DNA of 64,000 nucleotides, from NCBI GenBank assembly GCA_017505705.1, contig JAFVOS010000006.1:25311-89310 (forward strand). The letters are read 5' to 3'. Origin of the DNA: Alphaproteobacteria bacterium (GTDB taxonomy: Bacteria; Pseudomonadota; Alphaproteobacteria; Rs-D84). The translations under genes and the position numbers were made by a program. Within the stretch, counting starts at the first letter, position 1; every line of letters starts with the position of its first letter. Under the pieces are notes generated by a model. That model did not search any database and was not told the origin of the DNA. It saw only the letters and a list, made by a program, of their open reading frames with translations. Below, piece by piece: positions 32,886 to 41,549 of the stretch.

Positions 32886-32993
32886 ATGTCAAAAAATAAT
32901 GATAAACAATGTAAGTGTAAAAACTGTCAAAATATAGACGCAGGCACATGTGACAAGAAGTCAGAATGTGACAAAAAGAAGTGTGATAAATAA
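32886..32993 (+). CDS. 35-residue Cys/Lys-rich small protein
   Basis: ATG 32886 to TAA 32993, with ribosome-binding site AAAAGGA 6 bases upstream. The product is MSKNNDKQCKCKNCQN, continuing to ...CDKKSECDKKKCDK: six Cys and eleven Lys in 35 residues, no hydrophobic stretch. The Cys spacing CxCxxC then CxxxxxC and CxxxxC suggests a metal-binding, metallothionein-like peptide (inference). A perfect terminator stands 7 bases after the stop, which supports a real, separately transcribed gene. Confidence 0.7.
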   Translation: MSKNNDKQCKCKNCQNIDAGTCDKKSECDKKKCDK

Positions 32994-33000
32994 GCAAGCG

Positions 33001-33027
33001 CACCGGCATTAAATGCCGGTGTGTTTT
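33001..33027 (+). terminator. Terminator after small Cys-rich gene
   Basis: CACCGGCATT-A-AATGCCGGTG, 10-bp arms, followed by GTTTTT. Confidence 0.85.
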
Positions 33028-33110
33028 TAATCATTTTATGCTTGCACGAATCGGATAAATATTACTAGTATGCGCATATCAGTTTAATTAACGAAAGGGA
33101 GAAATCCATC

Positions 33111-33485
33111 ATGATAGTAGGTATCGGAATCGATTTGGTTGAATGTGGCCGTTTCTTGGATTGGTCTGCGTTTAAAAAACAACGTATATTCACAAAAAAA
33201 GAGCTGGAATATGCGGATAACGATAATGCGAATTCAGAAAAGCATTTGGCGAATTTCTGGGCGGCACGTGAAGCGTTTTTAAAAGCGTTGGGGACTGGGT
33301 TTGGTGACGATATTTCTTTTTCAGATGTGTCGGTTGTGCACAATGATTTGGGGCGTCCTGAATTATTAATCTCTGGTGGTGCCAAGGGGGCATTAAAAGA
33401 GGTTGCTGGTGCGGACGCTCGTGTTTTTTTATCAATTACCGACCAGGCAGATTATTGTGCCGCAATGGTTGTGATTGAAAAATAG
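33111..33485 (+). CDS. acpS: Holo-[acyl-carrier-protein] synthase
   Basis: Transfers 4'-phosphopantetheine from CoA to acyl carrier protein, activating fatty acid synthesis. 124 residues. GIGIDLVECGRF (4-15) carries the Mg-binding Asp, and FWAAREAFLKALGTGF (about 49-64) carries the second acidic ligand and the lysine. SDVSVVHNDLGRPEL and the C-terminal AAMVVIEK match the family. Usual length. Between the small Cys-rich gene and REP-like palindromes, on its own transcript. Confidence 0.95.
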   Translation: MIVGIGIDLVECGRFLDWSAFKKQRIFTKKELEYADNDNANSEKHLANFWAAREAFLKALGTGFGDDISFSDVSVVHNDLGRPELLISGGAKGALKEVAGADARVFLSITDQADYCAAMVVIEK

Positions 33486-33522
33486 TTTTTTGTTGTTGCT
33501 CGAAACGCTATTAACATTTGCT

Positions 33523-33588
33523 GATTCCGTTTCTGCGCCGATGGGCGCACCCGGAATGACAAATTGCATCGCCCGATGTACGATGCAA
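33523..33588. repeat. REP-like nested palindromes
   Basis: GATTCCG (33523-33529) ... CGGAATGAC (33552-33560) encloses an inner stem TGCGCC-GAT-GGGCGCA. A second palindrome TTGCATCG ... CGATGCAA follows at 33564-33588. The outer form resembles the GTCATTCC...GGAATC class of extragenic palindromes of proteobacteria. Confidence 0.6.
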
Positions 33589-33620
33589 TAAAAAAACCGT
33601 TCGTTTGAACGGTTTTTTTG
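33589..33620. terminator. Bidirectional terminator acpS/rpsI
   Basis: AAAAAAACCGTTC-GTTT-GAACGGTTTTTTT between convergent acpS and rpsI. Confidence 0.88.
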
Positions 33621-33629
33621 TTCCACAAA

Positions 33630-34115
33630 CTAACGTTTGCTGAACTGGGTTGAACGACGTGCCTTGCGGAAACCGTAGTGTTTACGTTCAACAACACGAC
33701 TGTCACGTGTTAAGAATCCAGCCGCCTTTAATGCAGCACGTAATTCTGGTTCCTGTTTTTCCAATGCTTTGGAAATACCATGTTTTACAGCGCCAGCTTG
33801 GCCAGACAAACCGCCACCTTCTACAAAGGCGACGATGTCGTATGCTGTTTCACGATTTGTTACGCCAAATGGTTGGGCGATAATCATTTGCAATACTGCA
33901 CGACGGAAATATTCAGCAGATGATTTGCCGTTTACAGTAATGTTGCCCTTGCCTGGCATCAAATATACACGTGCAACGGAATCTTTACGTTTGCCGGTTG
34001 CATATGTTGCGTCGTTTAATTTTGGTGTTGCAACTGGTGCCTTTTTGGCAGCAGTCTTGGTTGTTGCAGCCTTTTTAACGGTTGTTTTTGTGGCTGTCTT
34101 TTTTGCTTCTGCCAT
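33630..34115 (-). CDS. rpsI: 30S ribosomal protein S9 with Lys/Ala extension
   Basis: uS9 sits in the head of the small subunit; its C-terminal tail (here RSTQFSKR) reaches the P-site tRNA. Core features: [20 protein letters not shown] (about 38-57), [48 protein letters not shown]. About 33 extra residues at the N-terminus consist of Ala, Lys, Thr and Pro, giving 161 residues against about 130 in E. coli. Its ATG overlaps the rplM stop (TAATG). Confidence 0.97.
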   Translation of the reverse strand: MAEAKKTATKTTVKKAATTKTAAKKAPVATPKLNDATYATGKRKDSVARVYLMPGKGNITVNGKSSAEYFRRAVLQMIIAQPFGVTNRETAYDIVAFVEGGGLSGQAGAVKHGISKALEKQEPELRAALKAAGFLTRDSRVVERKHYGFRKARRSTQFSKR

Positions 34116-34588
34116 TATTCACCCCTTTTATTTTTGCGATTCAATGATGCAAAATCAATTACAACTGGATTTTGCGCCGCATGTTTGTGTTCGCTGCCAG
34201 CATAAACGTGCAATTTGTTCAAACGTTTGTTTGCCAATGCAACCGTTGTGCGACGACCCATCATACGTTTTACGGCGTTTGTGACCAATTTTTCTGGCTT
34301 TTCAGAGCGCATTTGACCCAGGGTGCGTTCTTTGATGCCACCTGTCCACAAGCTGTGCCAGAAGAATTTTGTTTTGTCTGCTTTCTTGCCAGACAATGCA
34401 ACCTTGTCTGCGTTGATAATGATTACATGATCACCACAATCCATGTTTGGTGTCCATGTGGCTTTGTTTTTGCCGCGCAAGATGTTGGCGGTGTATGCTG
34501 CCAAACGTCCCAGCGTGCAATCAGTGGCGTCAATCAGATACCATTTGGCTTCTAATTCGCACTTTTTTAACGATTTTGTCGCTGACAT
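34115..34588 (-). CDS. rplM: 50S ribosomal protein L13
   Basis: uL13, a 23S rRNA-binding protein placed upstream of rpsI in most bacteria. 157 residues. [16 protein letters not shown] (about 15-30), [20 protein letters not shown], and [16 protein letters not shown] match the family (usually VxKAVxGMLP). [17 protein letters not shown] is the C-terminal signature. The operon rplM-rpsI is intact. Confidence 0.97.
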   Translation of the reverse strand: MSATKSLKKCELEAKWYLIDATDCTLGRLAAYTANILRGKNKATWTPNMDCGDHVIIINADKVALSGKKADKTKFFWHSLWTGGIKERTLGQMRSEKPEKLVTNAVKRMMGRRTTVALANKRLNKLHVYAGSEHKHAAQNPVVIDFASLNRKNKRGE

Positions 34589-34699
34589 TTTTATTTTTCC
34601 TTAGGTTTATAAATTAGAGCGGTGCTATTATGCCCCAACCCACCAGAAATGTCAAGAAAAATCAATGCGGTATTATTATACCGGTATAAAAGTAAAATA

Positions 34700-34725
34700 A
34701 AAACGCCCTGTTGGGCGTTGTTTTT
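34700..34725 (-). terminator. Terminator of sensor kinase gene
   Basis: On the minus strand, AACGCCC-AACA-GGGCGTTTTTATTTT; it overlaps the kinase stop by a few bases. Confidence 0.75.
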
Positions 34726-36004
34726 ATATTGGTAATACCACACGTACACGCAGGCCACCCATATCGCTGTCTTCCAGGAATATTTGGCCACCATGGTTTT
34801 CAATGGCTGTCTGGGCAATGGACAATCCCAACCCCGTTCCGCCAGTGTCGGAACCACGTGCTTCGTCCAGGCGGACAAATGGACGCATGGCGTCTTTCTT
34901 TTTATCGTCTGGAATCCCAGGGCCGTCGTCTTCGACCAGGACTTCGATATGGTCGTCAAAATCGTTTTCTGAGATTTTTATTGTTTTCTTGCTGTATCTG
35001 GCGGCGTTTTCAATAATATTCGCAAATGCACGTGCCAGTGCCATTGGTCGAGCATAAAACTGGGCCGGTGCGTCAGGAAAATCTGTGATGATTTTCTTGT
35101 CTGGGGCGGCATCACGTACAGTGCGTATCAACATCGCAGGTAATTCGGTTGTTTGTTCGATTTCTGGCATTTCGCCACGTGCAAACGCCAGGTATCCGTT
35201 TACCATTTCTGTCATGCGATCAATGTCACGAATTAAATCTTTGTCTGTTGCCTCGCCTGTTTCAATCGCCAGACGCATTCTTGTCAGTGGAGCCTTTAGG
35301 TCATGGCTGACCGCATTCAACATGTCTGTACGTGTTCGATTGTATCTGTTCAGGCGTTCTTTCATCGTTATCATGGCGGTGGCGGCCTCACGAATTTCTT
35401 TTGAGCCAGTCGGAACAAAACCAGGCGCATCCAGTCCACGTCCAAAACGACCGGCCGCACGTGCAATGCGCTTGATACTGCGGGTGTGCATCATGATAAA
35501 TGGGGCAACCAATATAGACACAATTAATATAGAGCCAATGAGCCATATAATGAACACTTCGGTACTTGTTGAATAAATGCGATACAGAGATGTGCCAAAT
35601 GTTGCAATTTCACCGTTTTTTGTTGGAACATCAATAAATACCAGTCGCTTGCCCTTGTCGATGTATATGTTCGCAGAACGCTGCATTCGTTTAGATAATT
35701 CTGATGCCAAACGCCCTGCTTCCATGGATTTGTTGTTGTTGTGTTTTGGACGGTTCAAGCTGGGGTTGATTGATACATTAATCCCAATGTCACGCGCCAT
35801 TTCGTGCATGGCGGCGGTGTTGCCAGAATCTAGGAAGTTCATCATTGTTGTGACTTCGCCGGCCAAAGTGCGTGCCAGTGTGTCGTGCACACGTGACCAG
35901 TGATTGCCAAAGAATGCATTTGCGACAATAACCTGGGCAATAACCAGTGGAATTAAAATCATCAAAACCGTTCTTGTTAAAAAACTGCGTGGTAATAATC
36001 TCAT
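34724..36004 (-). CDS. EnvZ-like sensor histidine kinase
   Basis: 426 residues. Membrane helices at about 10-30 and 150-172 bracket a periplasmic sensor domain of about 120 residues; then HAMP (about 173-225), the dimerisation/phosphoacceptor motif AVSHDLKAPLTRMR (His about 233), and the ATPase domain with N-box NIIENAARYS, G1 DDGPGIPDD and G2 GTGLGLSIA. The arrangement matches EnvZ of alphaproteobacteria, which senses envelope or osmotic conditions. It lies 18 bases downstream of its response regulator, so the two are one operon. Confidence 0.93.
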   Translation of the reverse strand: MRLLPRSFLTRTVLMILIPLVIAQVIVANAFFGNHWSRVHDTLARTLAGEVTTMMNFLDSGNTAAMHEMARDIGINVSINPSLNRPKHNNNKSMEAGRLASELSKRMQRSANIYIDKGKRLVFIDVPTKNGEIATFGTSLYRIYSTSTEVFIIWLIGSILIVSILVAPFIMMHTRSIKRIARAAGRFGRGLDAPGFVPTGSKEIREAATAMITMKERLNRYNRTRTDMLNAVSHDLKAPLTRMRLAIETGEATDKDLIRDIDRMTEMVNGYLAFARGEMPEIEQTTELPAMLIRTVRDAAPDKKIITDFPDAPAQFYARPMALARAFANIIENAARYSKKTIKISENDFDDHIEVLVEDDGPGIPDDKKKDAMRPFVRLDEARGSDTGGTGLGLSIAQTAIENHGGQIFLEDSDMGGLRVRVVLPI

Positions 36005-36022
36005 ATTTATGTTTTCCTGTTG

Positions 36023-36655
36023 TTATGTAGTGGTGGTGTCTATTAATTTATAGCCATGACCACGAATGGTTATTATGTCTAGGTTTGATAATACTATATT
36101 TAATTTCAAGCGCAAGCGTTTTGCAACCATTGGGGTGGCCGATACTGTAATGCCAATGGGGTCAATTAATTTTGCTAGTAATTTTTTTTCTTCACCAGAC
36201 AAAGAAAGTGCCTGGGGGCCAGAATCAGATTGTACAAAAAACTCATTTTCAACAAATAATAAGCCAGATGGCATTTTTGATGCTGGACGCATGTTCTTTT
36301 TTATTATGTTGTTTAAACGTAATATAAGTTCTTGTATTTGAAAGGGTTTGGCAAGATAATCGTCTGCCCCACCAGACAGACCGTCAATTGTATTGTCTGG
36401 CCCGGTCATTGCGGTCAGCATAATTGTTGGCGTGTTGTTTCCAGATTCACGTATTTGACGCAGAAAGCTTAAGCCATCCTGGCCGGTCATCATTCTGTCC
36501 AGTATTATGGCATCAACAGATATTCTGGACAGTATTTCATGCGCACTTTCTGCAGAATTGGCGGTTATGGTGTTGAAATTAGAATTTTGTAAGCCACGTG
36601 CCAGCGTCCTGCGCAACATGTCATCATCATCGATAATAAGAACTGTTTTAATCAT
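36023..36655 (-). CDS. OmpR-like response regulator
   Basis: 210 residues from ATG 36655 (MIKTVLIIDDDDMLRR); a TTG-started frame 10 codons longer is less likely. Receiver domain: acidic pocket D9-D12, phospho-acceptor D53 in IILDRMM, conserved Thr/Ala in MLTAMTG, and Lys in YLAKPFQ. The C-terminal winged helix is shorter than usual (LSLSGEEKKLLAKLI..., ending IITIRGHGYKLID, matching TVRGVGYRL). It probably regulates envelope genes as partner of the kinase. An imperfectly placed inverted repeat GTGTAAG...CTTACAC (36668-36700) stands just upstream and could be an autoregulatory site. Confidence 0.92.
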   Translation of the reverse strand: MIKTVLIIDDDDMLRRTLARGLQNSNFNTITANSAESAHEILSRISVDAIILDRMMTGQDGLSFLRQIRESGNNTPTIMLTAMTGPDNTIDGLSGGADDYLAKPFQIQELILRLNNIIKKNMRPASKMPSGLLFVENEFFVQSDSGPQALSLSGEEKKLLAKLIDPIGITVSATPMVAKRLRLKLNIVLSNLDIITIRGHGYKLIDTTTT

Positions 36656-36709
36656 TTTGCGTGATTTGTGTAAGTTTAGTGGCAAGTGTAGTTCTTACAC
36701 GTACCACGA

Positions 36710-37654
36710 TTATTTTTCCAGTGGTTCAACAGCATATTCGCCGGGTTGGATGGTCATGAATGCACTGTTGGCACCGTTTGAACCGTCTTCGCCCAAGAGT
36801 GACGCACGAAATTGCATGCCGCCCGTCGTAAATTCTGTTTTGAACAGTGCGTATCCTGTGCCACCACCAGTGGTTGGACCCTGCATCCCCAGTGAATAAT
36901 AGCCGCCTAATATGCCATAGTCCAGGTCAATGTAATCCAGGCTAACAATTAACGAAACGCTGCTGATGCCGTCGCTGGTCATGTTGCATGCAAATTCACG
37001 ATTAGATAATACCGCCTCTGAATTGGCAGGTATCATCAGGTCCATAACAGTTGGTTCGCATACACGATCAATGCCGTTTACCAGAAAATCATAAGTCATG
37101 CCAACGGTGGCCTTGGACAGACCGGTTGAAACATTTACCTGTGAAATCGTGGCCTTTGGAATTTTAACCATTGCGTTGGCAATACCGCTGCGAACAGGGA
37201 ATGATATGCCAGATTGCAAACAATCGCGCGAGAATGGGTCTGCCTCACATATATAAACACGAGAATGCGCATTCATCATGAACATGTTCGCCAAGCTGTT
37301 AAATAAAAATGTGCGTGTGATGCGGTCATTCAGGCGTGTGCAGCCAAAATTACGGCATATAACCATTGGACGGTTCGCAAACATTACACCAGGATGTGCA
37401 GATTCTTCGGCGGCACGTGCATCAAGAATATTCTGGTCGTAATCAATGCTGTCTGCCCGTTCCATAAATTCTGTTTCTGGGATAAAATTCGGATCATCAG
37501 GGTATGCATAATATGATTGAACCGGGGTTTCTGTGTAAATGGTCTGAAAATCTTGCATTACAACATCTGTGCCAGTGGCAGCGGGTGCCGCAGCAGAATA
37601 AGCCATTGTCGTGCCCAAAACCATTAACAAAACAGGTGTAAAGATTCTTTTCAT
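36710..37654 (-). CDS. Secreted protein of unknown function
   Basis: 314 residues, signal peptide MKRIFTPVLLMVLGTTMAYS followed by AAAP. The mature protein has a Tyr/Pro/Asp-rich N-terminal part (YYAYPDDPNFIPETEF), cysteines in VICRNFGCTRL, YICEAD and DCLQSG, and a beta-rich C-terminal half (VSLIVSLDYIDLDYGILGGYY). No known domain is visible. It lies upstream of the response regulator on the same strand with a 54-base gap, so the regulator pair may be co-transcribed with it. Confidence 0.75.
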   Translation of the reverse strand: MKRIFTPVLLMVLGTTMAYSAAAPAATGTDVVMQDFQTIYTETPVQSYYAYPDDPNFIPETEFMERADSIDYDQNILDARAAEESAHPGVMFANRPMVICRNFGCTRLNDRITRTFLFNSLANMFMMNAHSRVYICEADPFSRDCLQSGISFPVRSGIANAMVKIPKATISQVNVSTGLSKATVGMTYDFLVNGIDRVCEPTVMDLMIPANSEAVLSNREFACNMTSDGISSVSLIVSLDYIDLDYGILGGYYSLGMQGPTTGGGTGYALFKTEFTTGGMQFRASLLGEDGSNGANSAFMTIQPGEYAVEPLEK

Positions 37655-37792
37655 GTTATGTGCCCTTTTCTTCTTAGCTGAATTTTAGAACATTTTATAT
37701 AATTGTGTCAAAACAAAAATATTTTTATTGAAAATTGATTCTGGTTTGTTCTAAGTTTAATGCGAAACGATGTTTTTAGAAAGGTGGAATCA

Positions 37793-38452
37793 ATGGTTGA
37801 TATTATTATAGGTGGTGAGTCTGGAAAATTGCATGCTGTATATCACAAGTCTGCAACGCCGTCGGCGCCGTTGGCGGTGATTCTGTCTGGAAATCCACGA
37901 CAGAAATATCATATGAATGATCGTGTGTCTTATGCGATGTTTCGGGCGTTTATGGATATCGGCTTTTCGGTGGTGCGATTTAACTATCGTGGGGTAAATG
38001 ATTCTGAGGGGGCCATTGGTACAACTGCTGAAAATATGCTGGATATTGCAACTGTTATAGATTGGATTCAAAATCATAATGAAGACAGTGATCAAATTTG
38101 GTTGGCTGGACATCAACTGGGGGCGTGGTATGTTTTGCAGGCGATGATGCGTCGCCCAGAAATATCGGGCTTTGCACTGGTGTCGCCAGATTCTTCGGTG
38201 GCAGATTTTGCATTCTTGTCGCCACGTCCAAATCGTGGATTATTGTTGCAGGGTGCAAATGAGTCAGAAGATGCACGTGCGTTCGCAACACATCTGACCC
38301 AGGTGTTGAAAAAGCAAGCACAGATAGATTTGGAAACAATTCGGGTTAAAAATGCAGATGCTGGGTACAGTCAACCGGCTGATTTGCGCCAGATGTACAA
38401 TGACCTGAAGGCATATGTTGGACGTGAAAAAGAAGAAGATAAGTTGTTGTAA
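37793..38452 (+). CDS. Alpha/beta-hydrolase-fold protein lacking the usual nucleophile Ser
   Basis: 219 residues from ATG 37793, chosen for AAAGGTGG 7 bases upstream. The fold is recognisable: LAVILSGNPRQ (oxyanion-strand region), MDIGFSVVRFNYRGVNDSEG (typical FNFRGVGxSxG) and LAGHQLGAWYVLQAMMR at the nucleophile elbow. Related proteins have GxSxGA; here the elbow is GHQLGA, with Gln instead of Ser. This suggests a non-catalytic or altered function. SPDSSVADFAFL follows. It is 3 bases upstream of ruvB, in the place where ruvA often lies. Confidence 0.8.
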   Translation: MVDIIIGGESGKLHAVYHKSATPSAPLAVILSGNPRQKYHMNDRVSYAMFRAFMDIGFSVVRFNYRGVNDSEGAIGTTAENMLDIATVIDWIQNHNEDSDQIWLAGHQLGAWYVLQAMMRRPEISGFALVSPDSSVADFAFLSPRPNRGLLLQGANESEDARAFATHLTQVLKKQAQIDLETIRVKNADAGYSQPADLRQMYNDLKAYVGREKEEDKLL

Positions 38453-38455
38453 GTA

Positions 38456-39445
38456 ATGATGGAAAAAGAACGTTTTTTAGATGCAAATATACCAGATGAT
38501 ATGGCGGCGACTATTCGACCACGTACGTTGTCTGATTTTATTGGGCATGACAGTTTAAAGCAAAATTTGTCTGTTTTTGTGTCGGGGGCACGCAGCCGGG
38601 GCGAAGCAATGGATCATGTATTGTTATACGGCCCCCCGGGATTGGGAAAAACAACGTTGGCGCATATTGTTGCAAATGAACTGGGGACAAATTTTAGGGC
38701 GACGTCGGCACCGATGTTGACCAAGCAAGGTGATTTGGCGGCTATTTTGACTTCGTTGGAACCAATGGATGTCTTGTTTATTGATGAAATTCACCGATTG
38801 CCGACAGCAATTGAAGAAGTGCTGTATTCTGCAATGGAAGATTTTAAGTTGGACATTATGTTGGGTGAAGGACCAAGTGCTAAAAGTGTCAGAATTGACC
38901 TGCCGCCGTTTACGTTGGTGGGCGCAACAACCCGAACGGGATTGCTGTCGAATCCACTGCGGGACAGATTTGGAATTGATTTGCGCTTAAGTTTCTATTC
39001 CCCAGAAGATTTGGCACGAATAATTCAACGCAGCGCAAATATTTTGGGTATGCCGATTGAGGCAGATGGTGCGTTAATGTTGGCGAAATCTGCACGTGGA
39101 ACCCCACGTATTGCAAACAGATTGTTAAAACGTGCACGTGACTTTGCGTGTGCTTTAAACCGAGAACACATTGCCGCAGATACAATTAAGACAACATTGT
39201 TCCAATTACATATTGATGAGTGTGGTCTGGACGAAATTGATCGTGAATATATGCAAACAATAATCAAGCATTATGCTGGTGGACCGGTGGGAATTGAAAA
39301 CTTGTCAGCAGCATTGTCTGAGCCGTCTGATACAATAGAAGATGTTATAGAACCGTATTTGATGCAATTGGGGTTTGTTCAGCGCACACCACGTGGGCGT
39401 GTTATAACAGATGCCGGATATCAGCATTTGGGATTGGAGAAATAA
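38456..39445 (+). CDS. ruvB: Holliday junction branch-migration helicase RuvB
   Basis: AAA+ motor of the RuvABC complex that moves Holliday junctions. 329 residues. [18 protein letters not shown], Walker [14 protein letters not shown] (about 58-70), Walker [12 protein letters not shown] (about 103-113), sensor/arginine-finger region [19 protein letters not shown], and the C-terminal winged helix with [15 protein letters not shown]. ruvA and ruvC, often adjacent in alphaproteobacteria, are not in this window. Tightly packed with ybgC (4-base gap). Confidence 0.97.
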   Translation: MMEKERFLDANIPDDMAATIRPRTLSDFIGHDSLKQNLSVFVSGARSRGEAMDHVLLYGPPGLGKTTLAHIVANELGTNFRATSAPMLTKQGDLAAILTSLEPMDVLFIDEIHRLPTAIEEVLYSAMEDFKLDIMLGEGPSAKSVRIDLPPFTLVGATTRTGLLSNPLRDRFGIDLRLSFYSPEDLARIIQRSANILGMPIEADGALMLAKSARGTPRIANRLLKRARDFACALNREHIAADTIKTTLFQLHIDECGLDEIDREYMQTIIKHYAGGPVGIENLSAALSEPSDTIEDVIEPYLMQLGFVQRTPRGRVITDAGYQHLGLEK

Positions 39446-39449
39446 CATC

Positions 39450-39824
39450 GTGAAAGTTCATGTATTCCCATTTACAATTGCATATGCTGATACTGATGCC
39501 GAAGGTATTGTATATCACGCCCGATATCTGGAAATTGCAGAACGTGCACGTATGAATTGGTTGCGTGGTCGTGTGACTGTGGATGGAGATGTCGGTTTTG
39601 TTGTTCGTGAATTAAATATTAAGTATTTACAACCGTTGATGGTTGCTGATGAGTTCGTTGTTGAAACACAAATGACAGACGTAGGGGCTGCGTCGGTTAG
39701 GGTTGAACAAAAGTTCGTGAAAGATGGGAATGTTTGTGCTATAATTAATATTAAGGTTGCTTATTTGGGGGCAAATATGCGCCCAAAGAAAATCCCAGAA
39801 AGTTTTATTAGTGGATTGGTTTAG
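39450..39824 (+). CDS. ybgC: Tol-Pal system-associated acyl-CoA thioesterase
   Basis: Hotdog-fold thioesterase of the 4-hydroxybenzoyl-CoA family; YbgC hydrolyses acyl-CoA and associates with phospholipid synthesis, genetically linked to tolQRAB-pal. 124 residues from GTG 39450 (MKVHVFPFTIAYADTD). The catalytic motif AYADTDAEGIVYHARYLEIAERAR (residues 11-34) is complete. The GTG is 4 bases after ruvB and 10 bases after a GGAG. It leads the tol cluster. Confidence 0.94.
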   Translation: MKVHVFPFTIAYADTDAEGIVYHARYLEIAERARMNWLRGRVTVDGDVGFVVRELNIKYLQPLMVADEFVVETQMTDVGAASVRVEQKFVKDGNVCAIINIKVAYLGANMRPKKIPESFISGLV

Positions 39825-39845
39825 GAATAAAAAAAGGAAAGGAAA

Positions 39846-40325
39846 ATGGAAAATAATTTCTCGTTGTTGAGTCTGTTTACAGGCGATTGGATGACGCTGT
39901 TGGTTTCGATTGTTTTGGTGGTGTTCAGTGTTATGTCGTGGGCAGTGATTGTTGAAAAAATTCGGTTGTGGCGTATGCAGAAAAACAAAAAAATTGTTTT
40001 TAAACCAGCAAATGATTTAGATGCTTTTATTCGCCCATTTGACAAGAATTTGTGGTTCTTGGCCATGGTCGCATACATTTCCCCATTTATTGGCTTGTTT
40101 GGAACGGTTTGGGGGGTTATGGATTCGTTTGCATCAATTGGTATCAATCAGTCTGTCAGTATTGGGGTTATTGCCCCTGGGTTGGCGGTGGCATTGGGAA
40201 CAACGGCGTTGGGGTTGATTGCGGCGATACCTGCTGCGATTGCACAGCAAGTGTTTGCCAAGAAGGCAGATGAGTTGTACGAACGTCTGGAAGCAGCGTC
40301 AAAGGTTCCTGAAAACAAAAAATAA
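39846..40325 (+). CDS. tolQ: TolQ, shortened form
   Basis: Inner-membrane ion-channel subunit of the Tol-Pal system (MotA/TolQ/ExbB family), which uses proton motive force for outer-membrane constriction at division. The three helices are visible: about 14-38 (DWMTLLVSIVLVVFSVMSWAV), about 72-93 (FLAMVAYISPFIGLFGTVWGV) and about 105-130 (IGVIAPGLAVALGTTALGLIAAIP); the PFIGLFGTVWG and TALGL motifs are strictly typical. At 159 residues it is about 70 shorter than usual; the cytoplasmic loop between helices 1 and 2 is reduced to about 30 residues. Confidence 0.93.
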   Translation: MENNFSLLSLFTGDWMTLLVSIVLVVFSVMSWAVIVEKIRLWRMQKNKKIVFKPANDLDAFIRPFDKNLWFLAMVAYISPFIGLFGTVWGVMDSFASIGINQSVSIGVIAPGLAVALGTTALGLIAAIPAAIAQQVFAKKADELYERLEAASKVPENKK

Positions 40326-40336
40326 TGGTGGGTTAA

Positions 40337-40735
40337 ATGGCCAGACAAAGACGTAAAAATTATGATGCATCAATTCAGTTGACGCCAATGATTGATGTTA
40401 TGACGGTGTTGTTGGCTGTGTTTATGGTGACAACGCCAATGATGACAACTGGAATTGACTTGAATTTGCCACGTGCGGGGGCGTCTGCGATGACGGGCAG
40501 TGACCATGCAATTCAAATCAGTGTCGATAAAAATGGCAAATATTATTTGTCAGAAATGGAACTGTCACGTGATGAAATTGTAAAGCGTGCTGTTGCAATG
40601 CGTGGGGAAAACCCAGCACTTACCATCATGATCAGTGGTGATGCGTCTGCTGATTATGGGGCGGTTATGTCAATGATGGGCAAATTAAAGGATTCGGGTT
40701 TTCAAAAAGTGGGATTGCGTACACAGCCAGAATAA
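40337..40735 (+). CDS. tolR: TolR
   Basis: 132 residues, ExbD/TolR family. A single membrane helix follows the basic N-terminus; the proton-path aspartate is D20 in LTPMIDVMTVLLAVFMVT. The periplasmic domain includes ISVDKNGKYYLSEMELSRDE and TIMISGDASADYGAVMSMM, which match the family. TolR works with TolQ to energise TolA. 11 bases after tolQ. Confidence 0.96.
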   Translation: MARQRRKNYDASIQLTPMIDVMTVLLAVFMVTTPMMTTGIDLNLPRAGASAMTGSDHAIQISVDKNGKYYLSEMELSRDEIVKRAVAMRGENPALTIMISGDASADYGAVMSMMGKLKDSGFQKVGLRTQPE

Positions 40736-40747
40736 AAATATACGTCA

Positions 40748-41503
40748 ATGTCAAAAATAAATCAATTTTCGTTAGAGAATATTTTGATGTCTGTTTGTGG
40801 ACATCTGGTGGTTGTGGCGGTGCTGGTGACATCGGCGGTAATTATTATAAGGCGTGCCCAGATGGTGGTGCCAGATCGTATAGAAATTATAGAAATTGAT
40901 TTAAATAACGTTAGGATTTCTGGAGAAGAAACAAAACTGCAAAATGTAAATTCAGATGTTGCACCAGAAAAAGTTAAAGAAGAAAAAACTGAGTCAAAAC
41001 CAGAAGTGGTGCCAGAAGAAGATAAGCAACCAATAGAGGAACCTACACTGGTCGAAGAACCAGAGCCGGAGCAAGAAAAATCAGAAGAAAAACCAAAGCC
41101 GGTTGAAGAAAAGAAAGTAGAACCGGCCCCTGCCCCAAAGAAGAAAAAGGTGGTGCGTGTAAATCGTGAGGTTATGAGTCTGGACAGAACAATGACGGTG
41201 TCGGTGGTTGATGCGTTGCGTGTGGCCATGACACGATGCTGGGTTGTTGATACCAGTCGTGCCGATATAGAAGGGATTAGGGCTGTGGCTCATTTGACGA
41301 TGCGACGCAATGGAACAGTGCGGGATGTATGGTTTGAATCAGAAGCCAGGGCAGAAACGGATGCCGGGTTTGCGTATGTGCTGCAAACAATTCGTGATGC
41401 GATTAATGTGTGTCAGCCACTGAAAATGTTGCCAGCAAATGAATTTAACAAATGGGAAAAAATACAATTAACTTTTTATCCGACAACGGGTAAAGTAATG
41501 TAA
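40748..41503 (+). CDS. tolA: TolA-like protein
   Basis: 251 residues with one N-terminal membrane helix (about 14-35: VCGHLVVVAVLVTSAVIII), a Lys/Glu/Pro-rich periplasmic spacer (about 60-130), and a C-terminal TolA/TonB-type domain (RTMTVSVVDALRVAMTRCW ... IRAVAHLTMRRNGTVRDVWF ... AINVCQPLKMLP). The two Cys of the C-terminal domain occur also in TolA domain III of other species. TolA transmits energy from TolQR to TolB/Pal. tolB and pal do not follow; a 46-base gap leads to a peptidase-like gene. Confidence 0.92.
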   Translation: MSKINQFSLENILMSVCGHLVVVAVLVTSAVIIIRRAQMVVPDRIEIIEIDLNNVRISGEETKLQNVNSDVAPEKVKEEKTESKPEVVPEEDKQPIEEPTLVEEPEPEQEKSEEKPKPVEEKKVEPAPAPKKKKVVRVNREVMSLDRTMTVSVVDALRVAMTRCWVVDTSRADIEGIRAVAHLTMRRNGTVRDVWFESEARAETDAGFAYVLQTIRDAINVCQPLKMLPANEFNKWEKIQLTFYPTTGKVM

Positions 41504-41549
41504 ATTGTTGCCGGCGGGAGAGAGATTAGAACCAAAGGCTGCGGTAATT

